23,294 nucleotides of DNA, from NCBI GenBank assembly GCA_018399435.1, contig JAGYOJ010000004.1:1-23294 (forward strand), given 5' to 3'. Below the pieces are notes generated by a model, which saw only the letters and a program-made list of their open reading frames with translations, had not been told where the DNA came from and searched no databases. Made by a program: the position numbers and the translations under genes. This document shows, one piece after another, positions 7,714 through 14,769 of this stretch; within the stretch, counting starts at the first letter, position 1, and every line of letters begins with the position of its first letter. Source of the stretch: Actinomycetota bacterium. GTDB taxonomy: Bacteria > Actinomycetota > Humimicrobiia > Humimicrobiales > Humimicrobiaceae.

Positions 7714-8109
7714 ATGTTGGGGAAAGGTAAATTGAGTTTAGCAAAATCAATAATACTAATACTTATAAGCATCTCTTTTGCAGTTGGCGGGCAAATACTA
7801 TTAAAAGTTGGAATGAACAGAATAGGGGCTTTAGATTTTAATGGAATGAACAGCCTGGTTAAATTTTTTATGGGAGTGCTAAAAAGCCCCACTGTTGTTC
7901 TCGGGCTATTTTTATATGTAATTTCTGCCGCTTTATGGATTATAGTTTTATCTGCAGTAGATTTAAGTTTTGCATATCCTTTTCTAGGGCTCACATATGT
8001 TTTTGTGTTAGTCTTTTCCAAGTTTTTATTAAAAGAAGATGTAAATCCCATCAGGTGGCTTGGCACAATTATAATCACCATTGGAGTTATAGTAATCTCT
8101 AGAGGTTGA
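7714..8109 (+). CDS. Small SMR/EamA-type four-helix membrane protein
   Basis: This 131-residue protein has about four hydrophobic helices (about 10-30, 57-80, 82-104, 108-129) and the features of the small multidrug resistance/EamA superfamily: GGQILLKVG in helix 1 and the LSFAYPFLGLTYVFV block before the third loop. Proteins of this size inside glycosyltransferase clusters often resemble the ArnE/ArnF subunits that flip undecaprenyl-phosphate-linked sugars, and that is the likely role here; drug export is the alternative. The ATG at 7714 has a poorly spaced ribosome binding site. A TTG at 7732 preceded by GGGGAAAGG is a plausible true start and would shorten the protein by 6 residues. The gene sits between two glycosyltransferase genes on the same strand. 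Confidence 0.78.
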   Translation: MLGKGKLSLAKSIILILISISFAVGGQILLKVGMNRIGALDFNGMNSLVKFFMGVLKSPTVVLGLFLYVISAALWIIVLSAVDLSFAYPFLGLTYVFVLVFSKFLLKEDVNPIRWLGTIIITIGVIVISRG

Positions 8110-8130
8110 TAGCGAGGTGAAAAAAAATAA

Positions 8131-9525
8131 TTGAAAAAAGACGGCGACCCTTTATTATCCATTATTACCGTAAATTATAATGGCAGGCATTACCTGGCCG
8201 GGCTTTTTGATTCAATTATGGAATTGGATTATCCGCTTGAAAAAATCCAGATAATAATGGTTGACAACAATTCAAAAGATGGCTCCATAGATTTTATTAA
8301 GGAAAATTATCCTAAGGTAGATATCGTAAGACTGGATAAAAATTATGGGTATGCGGGAGGCAATAATGCTGGCTTTAAGGCAGCAAAGGGAAAATATGTA
8401 GCCCTTGTAAACAATGATTGCCGCGTTGAAAAAAATTGGATTTCTGAAATGTTAAATATCTTCCAGCAGGCGTCAGAAGATTCAAAAATTGGGGCAGTAG
8501 GCTCAAAAGTATTATTTTACTACCCCTACCTCCCCCTGGAATTTATATCAGGAAGCTGTAATAAAAGATTTTACAAAAAGCCTTCCAATTTTAGGAGGCT
8601 AGGAGTAAGGGTTTCAGATGTAAGAGTAATTACCGGCAATAGTTATGTAAATAAGAGCATTAAATACCTGGAAGGGTTCTATCCCCAGGAATCAGGCAAG
8701 GAAGGCAGGGCATTTAACTGGACCAATGGTGACGGCTATCTGGCTTTGCCCATAGAGAATTTAGAAGAAGATATGGAAGTGGAGCTAAAACTATTTTCAT
8801 ATCTTGATGTAAATAAACTAAAGCTTGTAATAGGGGATGAAATGCTGGGTGAAATGGAAGCCGGCAAACAGCAAAAAAAGATAAGGCTAAAAATCCCGAA
8901 AAGATATTACAAGCACAAAAAGGATATTATAAATAGCTGCGGAACTAAGGTTAACAAGTCTTTTTACAGCCGGGACAGGGGGTTTCTAAGCTTTGACGAA
9001 GGCCAATACGGAAGGATAGAAGAGGTTTTTGGGCTTAGCGGAAGCAGTTTCATGGTTTCTAAGGACATGCTTGAGGATATAGGATATTTCGACAAAGAAT
9101 TCTTTACCTATTATGAAGACATAGACCTTTTCTGGAGGGCAAGGCTTCAAGGATGGAAAAATTTCTTTACTCCAAACTCTGTGGTGCGCCACTACCACTG
9201 CGGCACCGGCGCTGAATGGTCTTATAGCTTTACTTACTATGTCCTTAGAAATAGGATGCTAATGATTTTTAAATGCGGCTGGCCTTTACTTTTTTTAAAA
9301 AGCTATTTAGCATTTGCAATATCCATGCTCCTTAATTCTTTTTATTATTTAATGTATTTGCTTATGGGCAGAAAATTAAAAAGGGTAGATATACCCATTA
9401 GGATAAAATTATTTTTTAAATTCTTTTATTATTTCTCTAAATACCTTCCAAAAAGGATAAGAATAAGGTCAGAAGCAAAAATAAAGGATAAGGAAATAAA
9501 ATACTGGATGAAGAGTTTTAAATAG
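8131..9525 (+). CDS. GT2 glycosyltransferase with a beta-rich insert
   Basis: This 464-residue protein starts at TTG, preceded by GAGGTGA at good spacing. The GT-A core is clear: LLSIITVNYNGRHYL start, VDNNSKDGS at 44-52, KNYGYAGGNN at 70-79, VNNDC at the DxD position (93-97), then RDRGF and DEGQY (281-293), EEVFGLSGSSF, YYEDIDLFWRARLQGW with the catalytic-base pair at about 329-330, and VRHYHCGTG. An insert of about 130 residues (about 131-265) splits the core; it contains a probable beta-sandwich beginning GFYPQE (182-187) with FNWTNGDGYLALP. The next gene carries a similar-looking insert. The C-terminus has a hydrophobic stretch at about 380-410, probably a membrane anchor. It transfers an unknown sugar, probably to a lipid-linked or membrane-near acceptor. 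Confidence 0.88.
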   Translation: MKKDGDPLLSIITVNYNGRHYLAGLFDSIMELDYPLEKIQIIMVDNNSKDGSIDFIKENYPKVDIVRLDKNYGYAGGNNAGFKAAKGKYVALVNNDCRVEKNWISEMLNIFQQASEDSKIGAVGSKVLFYYPYLPLEFISGSCNKRFYKKPSNFRRLGVRVSDVRVITGNSYVNKSIKYLEGFYPQESGKEGRAFNWTNGDGYLALPIENLEEDMEVELKLFSYLDVNKLKLVIGDEMLGEMEAGKQQKKIRLKIPKRYYKHKKDIINSCGTKVNKSFYSRDRGFLSFDEGQYGRIEEVFGLSGSSFMVSKDMLEDIGYFDKEFFTYYEDIDLFWRARLQGWKNFFTPNSVVRHYHCGTGAEWSYSFTYYVLRNRMLMIFKCGWPLLFLKSYLAFAISMLLNSFYYLMYLLMGRKLKRVDIPIRIKLFFKFFYYFSKYLPKRIRIRSEAKIKDKEIKYWMKSFK

Positions 9526-9533
9526 GGACATTT

Positions 9534-11102
9534 ATGTTAAGAATTGGAATTTATGACAGATACCTATCGACATATGGAGGGGGAGAAAGGTATAGCTGTA
9601 AGGCAGCAGAAATACTTTCAAAACAAAAAGGCTATAGCGTAGATCTTTTATCAGACCTTTATGTTGACCTGGAAAAACTATCAAAAAGGCTAAATTTAGA
9701 CTTAAGCGATGTAAATTTAAATATATTCCCTTTTATATCAGAAGAATATGCAAACAGGATAACTAAAAATTATGATATCTTTATAAATGCAACATACCTT
9801 AGTTCGCTTCCGGCCCACAGCAAGAGAAATATCTATATTTGCTATTTCCCGACTCCTTTTGATGTGGATTTTAAGCTAATACATAAATTTTTACTTTTGT
9901 TTAGGCTGCCTGCATTATGGCTTTTTAGAATTGCAGAAAAAATGTGCAATGGGTTTAGGGAAATTGAAGTAGAAAAAGGGCTTTATGAGCCTAAAAGGTT
10001 TATGCTCGGGAGGGGCAGCTGGAGCAGTGGAGACCTAATATTAAAATATAATCCAGGGGATATAAAAATTGGATTAAAAAACCCTAAAAAAAGCAATTTA
10101 GATAAAATAAAAGTAAAGATTAAGGCAGAAAGCAAGGGAAATATAATAAAAAAAGAGCTTAGTGTAGGAAAGGGAGAAAAAGAAGTTATAGATATCGGAG
10201 CTGCCGATAGCAAAACTATTGTAAGAATTAGCTCGGATACTTTTTTCCCTGAAAGCGGAGACAGCAGGAAGCTTGGTATAGCATTATATGACATGAGGCC
10301 AAAAAGTCTCTTTAAGAAAGCAATTCTTAAGTTTTTAGGCTATATACCGCTTTTTTTAATAACTTATCCAAAGGACCTGGGGTTTTTAAAAACATATGAA
10401 ATTGTCTCCATCTCAGAGTATTCTAAAAAATGGGTAAAAAAATTATGGAAAAGGGATTCAAAATTGCTTTTTCCTCCCGTAGATATAAAAAATTTCAAGC
10501 CGGCCAAAAAAGAAAAGATAATATTAAGCGTGGGCCGCTTTTTCCCCGAGCACCACAATAAAAAGCAATTAGAGCTTGCCAGGACGTTTAAACATCTAAT
10601 AAAAGAACACCCTGGTATTATGCAAGGCTACAAACTTTATTTAGTGGGGGGCGTGTCCCAAAGGGAAAGCCACCTAGATTATGTAGAAAAGGTAAAAAAA
10701 GAATCTGAAGGGTATCCAATAAAAGTTTTAACCAATATCGAATATGGGGATCTTATAGATATTTTTTCAAAATCACTGGTATTTTGGCATGCATCTGGAA
10801 TGGGGGAAGATGAAGAAAAGCATCCTGAAAAATTTGAACATTTTGGAATAACCACCGTAGAAGCCATGGCTTCCGGATGTATCCCTATTGTAATAAATAA
10901 GGGGGGGCAAAAAGAAATCATTGAGGATGGTAAAAATGGTTTTCTTTTTGGGGACATAGAAATCTTAAAAGACATGACTTTAAAAGTTTGCAGCAGCAAA
11001 ATTAATATAGAAAAAATAAGGGCTAATGCAATAGCCAGGGTAAATAAATTTTCTAATGAAAACTTCCAGGATAGGCTGCTTAAGATTATAAGGGAGGGCT
11101 AA
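9534..11102 (+). CDS. GT4 (GT-B, ALG11-like) glycosyltransferase with a beta-rich insert
   Basis: This 522-residue retaining glycosyltransferase has its ATG after AGGGA, 8 bases past the preceding gene. The N-terminal half opens with RIGIYDRYLSTYGGGERY and includes ICYFPTPFD (102-110). The sugar-nucleotide half has ILSVGRFFPEHHNKKQ (about 329-344) and the EX7E motif in EHFGITTVEAMASGCIPIV, with a GGQKEII follow-up. Similarity to the ALG11/mannosyltransferase group is seen in GGGERY and FFPEHHNK. Between the halves, residues about 146-257 form an insert of predicted beta-strands starting GLYEP and SWSSGDLIL and ending TFFPESGDSRKLGIAL. It looks like the insert in the preceding GT2. The donor could be GDP-mannose or another sugar; this is not decided. 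Confidence 0.88.
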   Translation: MLRIGIYDRYLSTYGGGERYSCKAAEILSKQKGYSVDLLSDLYVDLEKLSKRLNLDLSDVNLNIFPFISEEYANRITKNYDIFINATYLSSLPAHSKRNIYICYFPTPFDVDFKLIHKFLLLFRLPALWLFRIAEKMCNGFREIEVEKGLYEPKRFMLGRGSWSSGDLILKYNPGDIKIGLKNPKKSNLDKIKVKIKAESKGNIIKKELSVGKGEKEVIDIGAADSKTIVRISSDTFFPESGDSRKLGIALYDMRPKSLFKKAILKFLGYIPLFLITYPKDLGFLKTYEIVSISEYSKKWVKKLWKRDSKLLFPPVDIKNFKPAKKEKIILSVGRFFPEHHNKKQLELARTFKHLIKEHPGIMQGYKLYLVGGVSQRESHLDYVEKVKKESEGYPIKVLTNIEYGDLIDIFSKSLVFWHASGMGEDEEKHPEKFEHFGITTVEAMASGCIPIVINKGGQKEIIEDGKNGFLFGDIEILKDMTLKVCSSKINIEKIRANAIARVNKFSNENFQDRLLKIIREG

Positions 11103-11103
11103 T

Positions 11104-12006
11104 TTGGATTTAAGCATAATAATTGTAAATTACAATAGCCTAAATTTTATAAAGCCTTGCTTAAAAAGCCTGGAAAAAATTGAAGGCCTTAGCTGGGAAG
11201 CTTTAATTTTTGATAATGGCTCAAAAGATGGAAGCATTGATTACCTGAACTCAATTTCAAAATCAAAAAAAAACTTTAAGCTTTTTAATGCAAAAAAAAA
11301 TCTAGGATTTTCCCTTGCTTCAAACTTAGCGGCAAATGAAGCCAGGGGGGATTTCTTGCTATTTTTAAATCCCGATACAGAACTTATAGGCGGCAATATA
11401 AAAGATTTAATAAATTTTTACAATTCCAAAGAAAATATTGGCTTAATAGGCCCAAAGCTTGTCAACCCGGACGGCAGCCTGCAATATAGCTGCAGGTCTT
11501 TTCCCACCATTGGCAGGCAGTTTTATGAAAGCTATTTTTTACACAGGTGTTTTAAAGATTCTAAAATTTTTGGCTCTTACTTTCTTTCATGGTGGGATCA
11601 CAGCCATGTAAGTGAAGTAGATTGGCTTTCAGGTGCCTTCCTTCTTATCTTAAAAAAAACATTTGCCAAGTCAGGGGGATTTGACAGTAGATTTTTTATG
11701 TACAGTGAAGATACAGACCTGGCGCTAAAGCTAAAAAGGAAAGGCTACAAGAACTATTACTGCCCATTTTTTGAAGCCAGGCACCAGGATAGCGGTATTG
11801 CATCCAGAAACGAGGCAAAAAAAATTGCAGGCATATGGGAAAGCAGAATTATATATTTTAAAAAAAATTATTCAAAATTTTTAGGTTTTTCTTTGAGTAT
11901 TTTAATATTTTTAGGTATATTAAACAGGATTATTGTATCCCTAATCCTGTTGGACAAAAATAGATTTTTAAATAATTTAAAAGCAATACCAATTTATTTT
12001 AAATGA
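11104..12006 (+). CDS. GT2 glycosyltransferase (rhamnosyltransferase-like)
   Basis: This 300-residue GT-A enzyme starts at TTG 11104, with a strong GGGAGGG ribosome binding site ending 5 bases upstream; the preceding stop codon is 1 base away. Motifs are SIIIVNYNSLNFI at the start, FDNGSKDGS, KNLGFSLASN, LFLNPDTEL at the metal-binding position, GPKLVNPDGSLQYSCRSFP (typical of WbbL-type rhamnosyltransferases), WLSGAFLLI and MYSEDTDLALKLKRKG with the catalytic-base acidic pair. A hydrophobic stretch at about 257-280 may touch the membrane. It overlaps the next gene by 4 bases (ATGA), so the two are probably translated together. A deoxyhexose such as rhamnose is a reasonable guess for the donor but is not shown. 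Confidence 0.88.
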   Translation: MDLSIIIVNYNSLNFIKPCLKSLEKIEGLSWEALIFDNGSKDGSIDYLNSISKSKKNFKLFNAKKNLGFSLASNLAANEARGDFLLFLNPDTELIGGNIKDLINFYNSKENIGLIGPKLVNPDGSLQYSCRSFPTIGRQFYESYFLHRCFKDSKIFGSYFLSWWDHSHVSEVDWLSGAFLLILKKTFAKSGGFDSRFFMYSEDTDLALKLKRKGYKNYYCPFFEARHQDSGIASRNEAKKIAGIWESRIIYFKKNYSKFLGFSLSILIFLGILNRIIVSLILLDKNRFLNNLKAIPIYFK

Positions 12007-12941
12007 AAGTCTCTTTTATAACTACAGTATATAATGAAAAAGACACCATCATACCGTTTTTGGAAAGCCTGGAGGCACAGACTAGGGTTCCTGATGAAAT
12101 CGTAATAGTAGATGGCGGCTCCAGCGACGGCACATATGGGCTAATAAAAGATTTTTTTAAAGGGAAAGGCTTAAATTTTAATTTAAAAAGAGTTCCCGGG
12201 TCAAGCATATCCCGGGGGAGGAATAAAGCCATATCTATTGCAGGACATAACTTAATTTGTGTTAGCGACGCAGGCTGCATCCTGGATAGGGGATGGGTTT
12301 CTAAAATTATTGAAGGCGTAAAAAATGACAGGATAATCGGGGGATATAATACGGTTATTGCAAAAACTTTTCTTGAAAAATTGCTTGCCTCGGCTATTAT
12401 GCCCAAAAAAAGCCAGATAAAAAAAGAAAATTACATGCCTTCTTCTAGAAATTTATGCTTTTTTAAATCTGCTTGGGAAAAAGCAGGCAAATACCCTGAA
12501 GATATGGATTACGGGGAAGACATGAAATTTAATTTTAGGATAAAAAGGGAAGGAATAAAAATAATTTTTAGCCCGGAAGCAATTGTTTACTGGAAAATGA
12601 GAAGCAGCCTAAAAGATATATTTAAACAATTTTTCAGGTATGCAAAAGGCGATGCCCTTGGAAGGATGTATTTTTACAGGCATATTATAAGGTTTTTCTC
12701 TCTTGCATTATTTTTACTTATAATAGCAATTTCTGCTATTTTTACCCCTTTTGCGCTCCTTTTATTTATCCCTTTATTTTTTTTGTATCTATACATGCCT
12801 TGCACGAGAATCTGTTATTACTTTAAAAAAGAAGGCATAATAAAAAAGATACTGGCCTTCCTGCTATTGCCTTTTTTATTAATATATATAGATTTGGCTA
12901 AACTTTTTGGCTATGTATATGGTATATATATAAGGCCTTAA
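12003..12941 (+). CDS. GT2 glycosyltransferase with C-terminal membrane helices
   Basis: This 312-residue protein has an N-terminal GT-A domain: VSFITTVYNEKDTI, VDGGSSDGT (35-43), SRGRNKAI, VSDAGC in the metal-binding position, YGEDMKFNFRIKREG with the acidic pair, then YWKMRSSLKDIFKQFFRYAKGD, matching the R/W-rich acceptor-side motif of membrane GT2 enzymes. Two or three hydrophobic helices follow (about 230-262 and 282-300), so it probably works on a lipid-linked acceptor at the inner face of the membrane. It overlaps the preceding gene by 4 bases and closes the glycan cluster. No GC-rich terminator follows; the next 180 bases are very AT-rich. Confidence 0.87.
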   Translation: MKVSFITTVYNEKDTIIPFLESLEAQTRVPDEIVIVDGGSSDGTYGLIKDFFKGKGLNFNLKRVPGSSISRGRNKAISIAGHNLICVSDAGCILDRGWVSKIIEGVKNDRIIGGYNTVIAKTFLEKLLASAIMPKKSQIKKENYMPSSRNLCFFKSAWEKAGKYPEDMDYGEDMKFNFRIKREGIKIIFSPEAIVYWKMRSSLKDIFKQFFRYAKGDALGRMYFYRHIIRFFSLALFLLIIAISAIFTPFALLLFIPLFFLYLYMPCTRICYYFKKEGIIKKILAFLLLPFLLIYIDLAKLFGYVYGIYIRP

Positions 12942-13121
12942 TCCTATATTTTTCTATTAAAGAAAACAATACTAAAATAGTTATAATTTTATTATAGATA
13001 AATTCAATTATATATGATATTATGGACATTGTTTAATAATTTATAAAAGGATTTTAAAAATTTTAATTATAACCTTTTAATAATATTATTATAAAAAGTT
13101 TATTACATAGGAGGTGTATAA

Positions 13122-13334
13122 ATGAGTGACATAAAAAGAATCGATACTAATGAATTAAGGGTAAACCTTACAAAATATTTGACTGAGAATTTAGGCGATA
13201 CAATTTATATTACAAGATATAATAAGCTTGTTGCGGAGCTAAGGGTTTATACTGAAGATATAAGAAGGAAAACAGAACTCAGGATTGCCAAGAAAATGAT
13301 TGAAGAAGCAGAACGCGAAAAAGAAGGCAAATAA
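13122..13334 (+). CDS. Phd/YefM-like antitoxin, orphan
   Basis: This 70-residue protein has the N-terminal Phd/YefM fold pattern: DTNELRVNLTKYL, a short turn, then TIYITRYNKLVAELRV, which matches the DNA-binding/dimerization region of these antitoxins. The C-terminal third is charged and helical (IAKKMIEEAEREKEGK) and would be the toxin-binding tail. The start is supported by a very strong ribosome binding site, AGGAGGTGTATAA before the ATG. No RelE, Doc, PIN or similar toxin gene lies on either side: upstream is a glycosyltransferase and downstream, after a hairpin, the isoprenoid operon. It may be a leftover antitoxin or an independent small DNA-binding regulator. Confidence 0.7.
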   Translation: MSDIKRIDTNELRVNLTKYLTENLGDTIYITRYNKLVAELRVYTEDIRRKTELRIAKKMIEEAEREKEGK

Positions 13335-13342
13335 CTAAAAAA

Positions 13343-13370
13343 TCCAGCTACAGTTTTTGCTGTAGCTGGA
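13343..13370. terminator. Strong hairpin after the antitoxin gene; T-run only on the minus strand
   Basis: TCCAGCTACAG, a 6-base loop (TTTTTG) and CTGTAGCTGGA form a perfect 11-bp stem. A run of six A at 13337-13342 precedes it on the plus strand, so the U-tract needed for intrinsic termination follows the hairpin only when read on the minus strand; on the plus strand AACCCAAA follows. It still separates the antitoxin gene from the isoprenoid operon and may act as a weak terminator or RNA 3'-end stabilizer on the plus strand. Confidence 0.5.
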
Positions 13371-13405
13371 AACCCAAATAGTTTAGAAAATATCCTTGCA
13401 TTATT

Positions 13406-13434
13406 TTAATACATACTTTAAGATTGTATAGAAT
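13406..13434 (+). promoter_or_regulatory. Possible promoter of the isoprenoid-hopanoid operon
   Basis: TTAATA (13406-13411, 4 of 6 matches) and TAGAAT (13429-13434, 5 of 6) are spaced 17 bases apart. Transcription would start near 13441, about 23 bases before the ATG at 13464. An overlapping alternative is TTGCAT-17-TAAGAT (13396-13424). Both lie in AT-rich DNA and are only moderate matches. Confidence 0.3.
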
Positions 13435-13463
13435 TATTTTTATACTTATTTACACATATACTG

Positions 13464-14768
13464 ATGTTGGGATTAAATAAAAAATTAAAAGATCTTGCTA
13501 AAAATGGCGGTTCCATAAAGGTAGCAATTGTTGGAGTGGGCCACATGGGAAAAAGTTTAATTTCCCATATAAAATCAATTGACGGCATTGAGATAAAAGC
13601 CCTTGCAAACAGGAATACAGACAGGATTTTAGAAAGCTTAAAACCCTTAAATATAAGTGGAGACGATTCTTTTATTGTTAAGGATTTAAAGGACCTAGAA
13701 AAAAACAATAGACTTGAAGGCCAAAGCAAAAAAATCATATTAACCGATAATTTAAAAGTCCTTACTTCATTAAAAGAAATTGATGTAGTAATGGATGCAA
13801 CTGGAAGCCCTGAAGCCGGAGCGATACTTTCATTAGGATCAATTAATAACCACAAGCATATAGTAACCTTGAATGTGGAAGCTGATGTTACCATAGGGCC
13901 TCTACTTAAAAAATTTGCTGATAATGCAGGAATTGTTTATACGGTTGCAGCAGGGGATGAGCCTGCTTCTTTAAAGGAATTGTATGATTTTGCAGATGGC
14001 CTTGGCTTTGAAGTTATAGCAGCAGGAAAAGGAAAAAACAATCCGTTGGACAAAGAGGCTAATCCTACAAGCATAGCTGAATATTCAAAAAGGAGGGGTG
14101 CCAGCCCCAGGATGATGACTTCTTTTGTAGACGGCACAAAATCTATGGAAGAAATGACTTGTTTTTCAAATGCTACCGGCATACTTCCTGATATTAGGGG
14201 CATGCATGGCCCCAAGGTAAATGTTAATCAATTAGTTGACAGGTTCAAGCTTAAAAAAGATGGGGGGATTTTAAACAGGGTTCCCGCAGTTGACTTTGCA
14301 ATTGGCGATGTTGCGCCTGGGGTTTTCTTAATTTATACAACAGGGGAAAAAATTATAAGGGATGAGCTGGAATACCTTCTAATAGGGGAAGGCCCCAATT
14401 ATCTATTGTACAGGCCTTACCACCTAGCAAGCATTGAAGCGCCCCTGTCAATAGCAAGGGCTTATTTTTACAATGAGCCTACCATAGCCCCAAAAGGCGG
14501 CCCTGTAGCAGAAGTTTTTGCTGTTGCCAAAAAAGACTTAAAAGCAGGGGATAAAATCGACGGGATTGGAGGCTATACAGTATATGGCTTAAATGATGAG
14601 CATGGCAAGGTAATGGATGAGGATTTAGTTCCGCTGGGCTTGATTGAAGGGGCTACTGTTAAAAAAGATTTAGAAAAAGACCAGCCTATAAAGTATGGGG
14701 ACGTAAAGCTATTGGAAGACTCAACCATATTCCAGATTAGGAAGCTTCAAGAGAAAATTTTTGATTAA
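13464..14768 (+). CDS. DXR-like (DRL/COG4091) NAD(P)-dependent oxidoreductase with SAF domain
   Basis: This 434-residue protein begins with a Rossmann fold (VAIVGVGHMGKS, GxGxxG at 24-29), followed by VVMDATGSPEAG and a central catalytic domain (AAGDEPASLKELYDFADGLG, AAGKGKNNPLD, GMHGPKV, GGPVAE), and ends in a SAF-type domain (about 345-420). This is the COG4091 'predicted homoserine dehydrogenase' architecture. The family includes DRL of Brucella abortus, which converts deoxyxylulose 5-phosphate to methylerythritol 4-phosphate in place of Dxr. Here it heads an operon with a prenyl synthase, IPP isomerase and ispE, which argues for the DRL role over an amino-acid role; COG4091 also contains members of other function. 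The start lacks a good ribosome binding site, but the Rossmann strand begins at residue 18, so it cannot lie much further in. Confidence 0.8.
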   Translation: MLGLNKKLKDLAKNGGSIKVAIVGVGHMGKSLISHIKSIDGIEIKALANRNTDRILESLKPLNISGDDSFIVKDLKDLEKNNRLEGQSKKIILTDNLKVLTSLKEIDVVMDATGSPEAGAILSLGSINNHKHIVTLNVEADVTIGPLLKKFADNAGIVYTVAAGDEPASLKELYDFADGLGFEVIAAGKGKNNPLDKEANPTSIAEYSKRRGASPRMMTSFVDGTKSMEEMTCFSNATGILPDIRGMHGPKVNVNQLVDRFKLKKDGGILNRVPAVDFAIGDVAPGVFLIYTTGEKIIRDELEYLLIGEGPNYLLYRPYHLASIEAPLSIARAYFYNEPTIAPKGGPVAEVFAVAKKDLKAGDKIDGIGGYTVYGLNDEHGKVMDEDLVPLGLIEGATVKKDLEKDQPIKYGDVKLLEDSTIFQIRKLQEKIFD

Positions 14769-14769
14769 A

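Noticed and set aside
7698..8162. Minus-strand 154-codon open frame opposite the SMR gene
   Set aside because: The plus-strand frame has a recognisable membrane protein pattern; the antisense frame is its shadow.
12942..13121. Possible promoter for the antitoxin gene, for example TATAAT at 12982-12987
   Set aside because: No acceptable -35 box lies at the right distance, and such AT-rich DNA gives many chance -10 matches.
13464..14768. Annotation as a true homoserine dehydrogenase (threonine/methionine synthesis)
   Set aside because: The SAF-domain COG4091 layout and the isoprenoid neighbours fit DRL better, and no aspartate-family genes are nearby.
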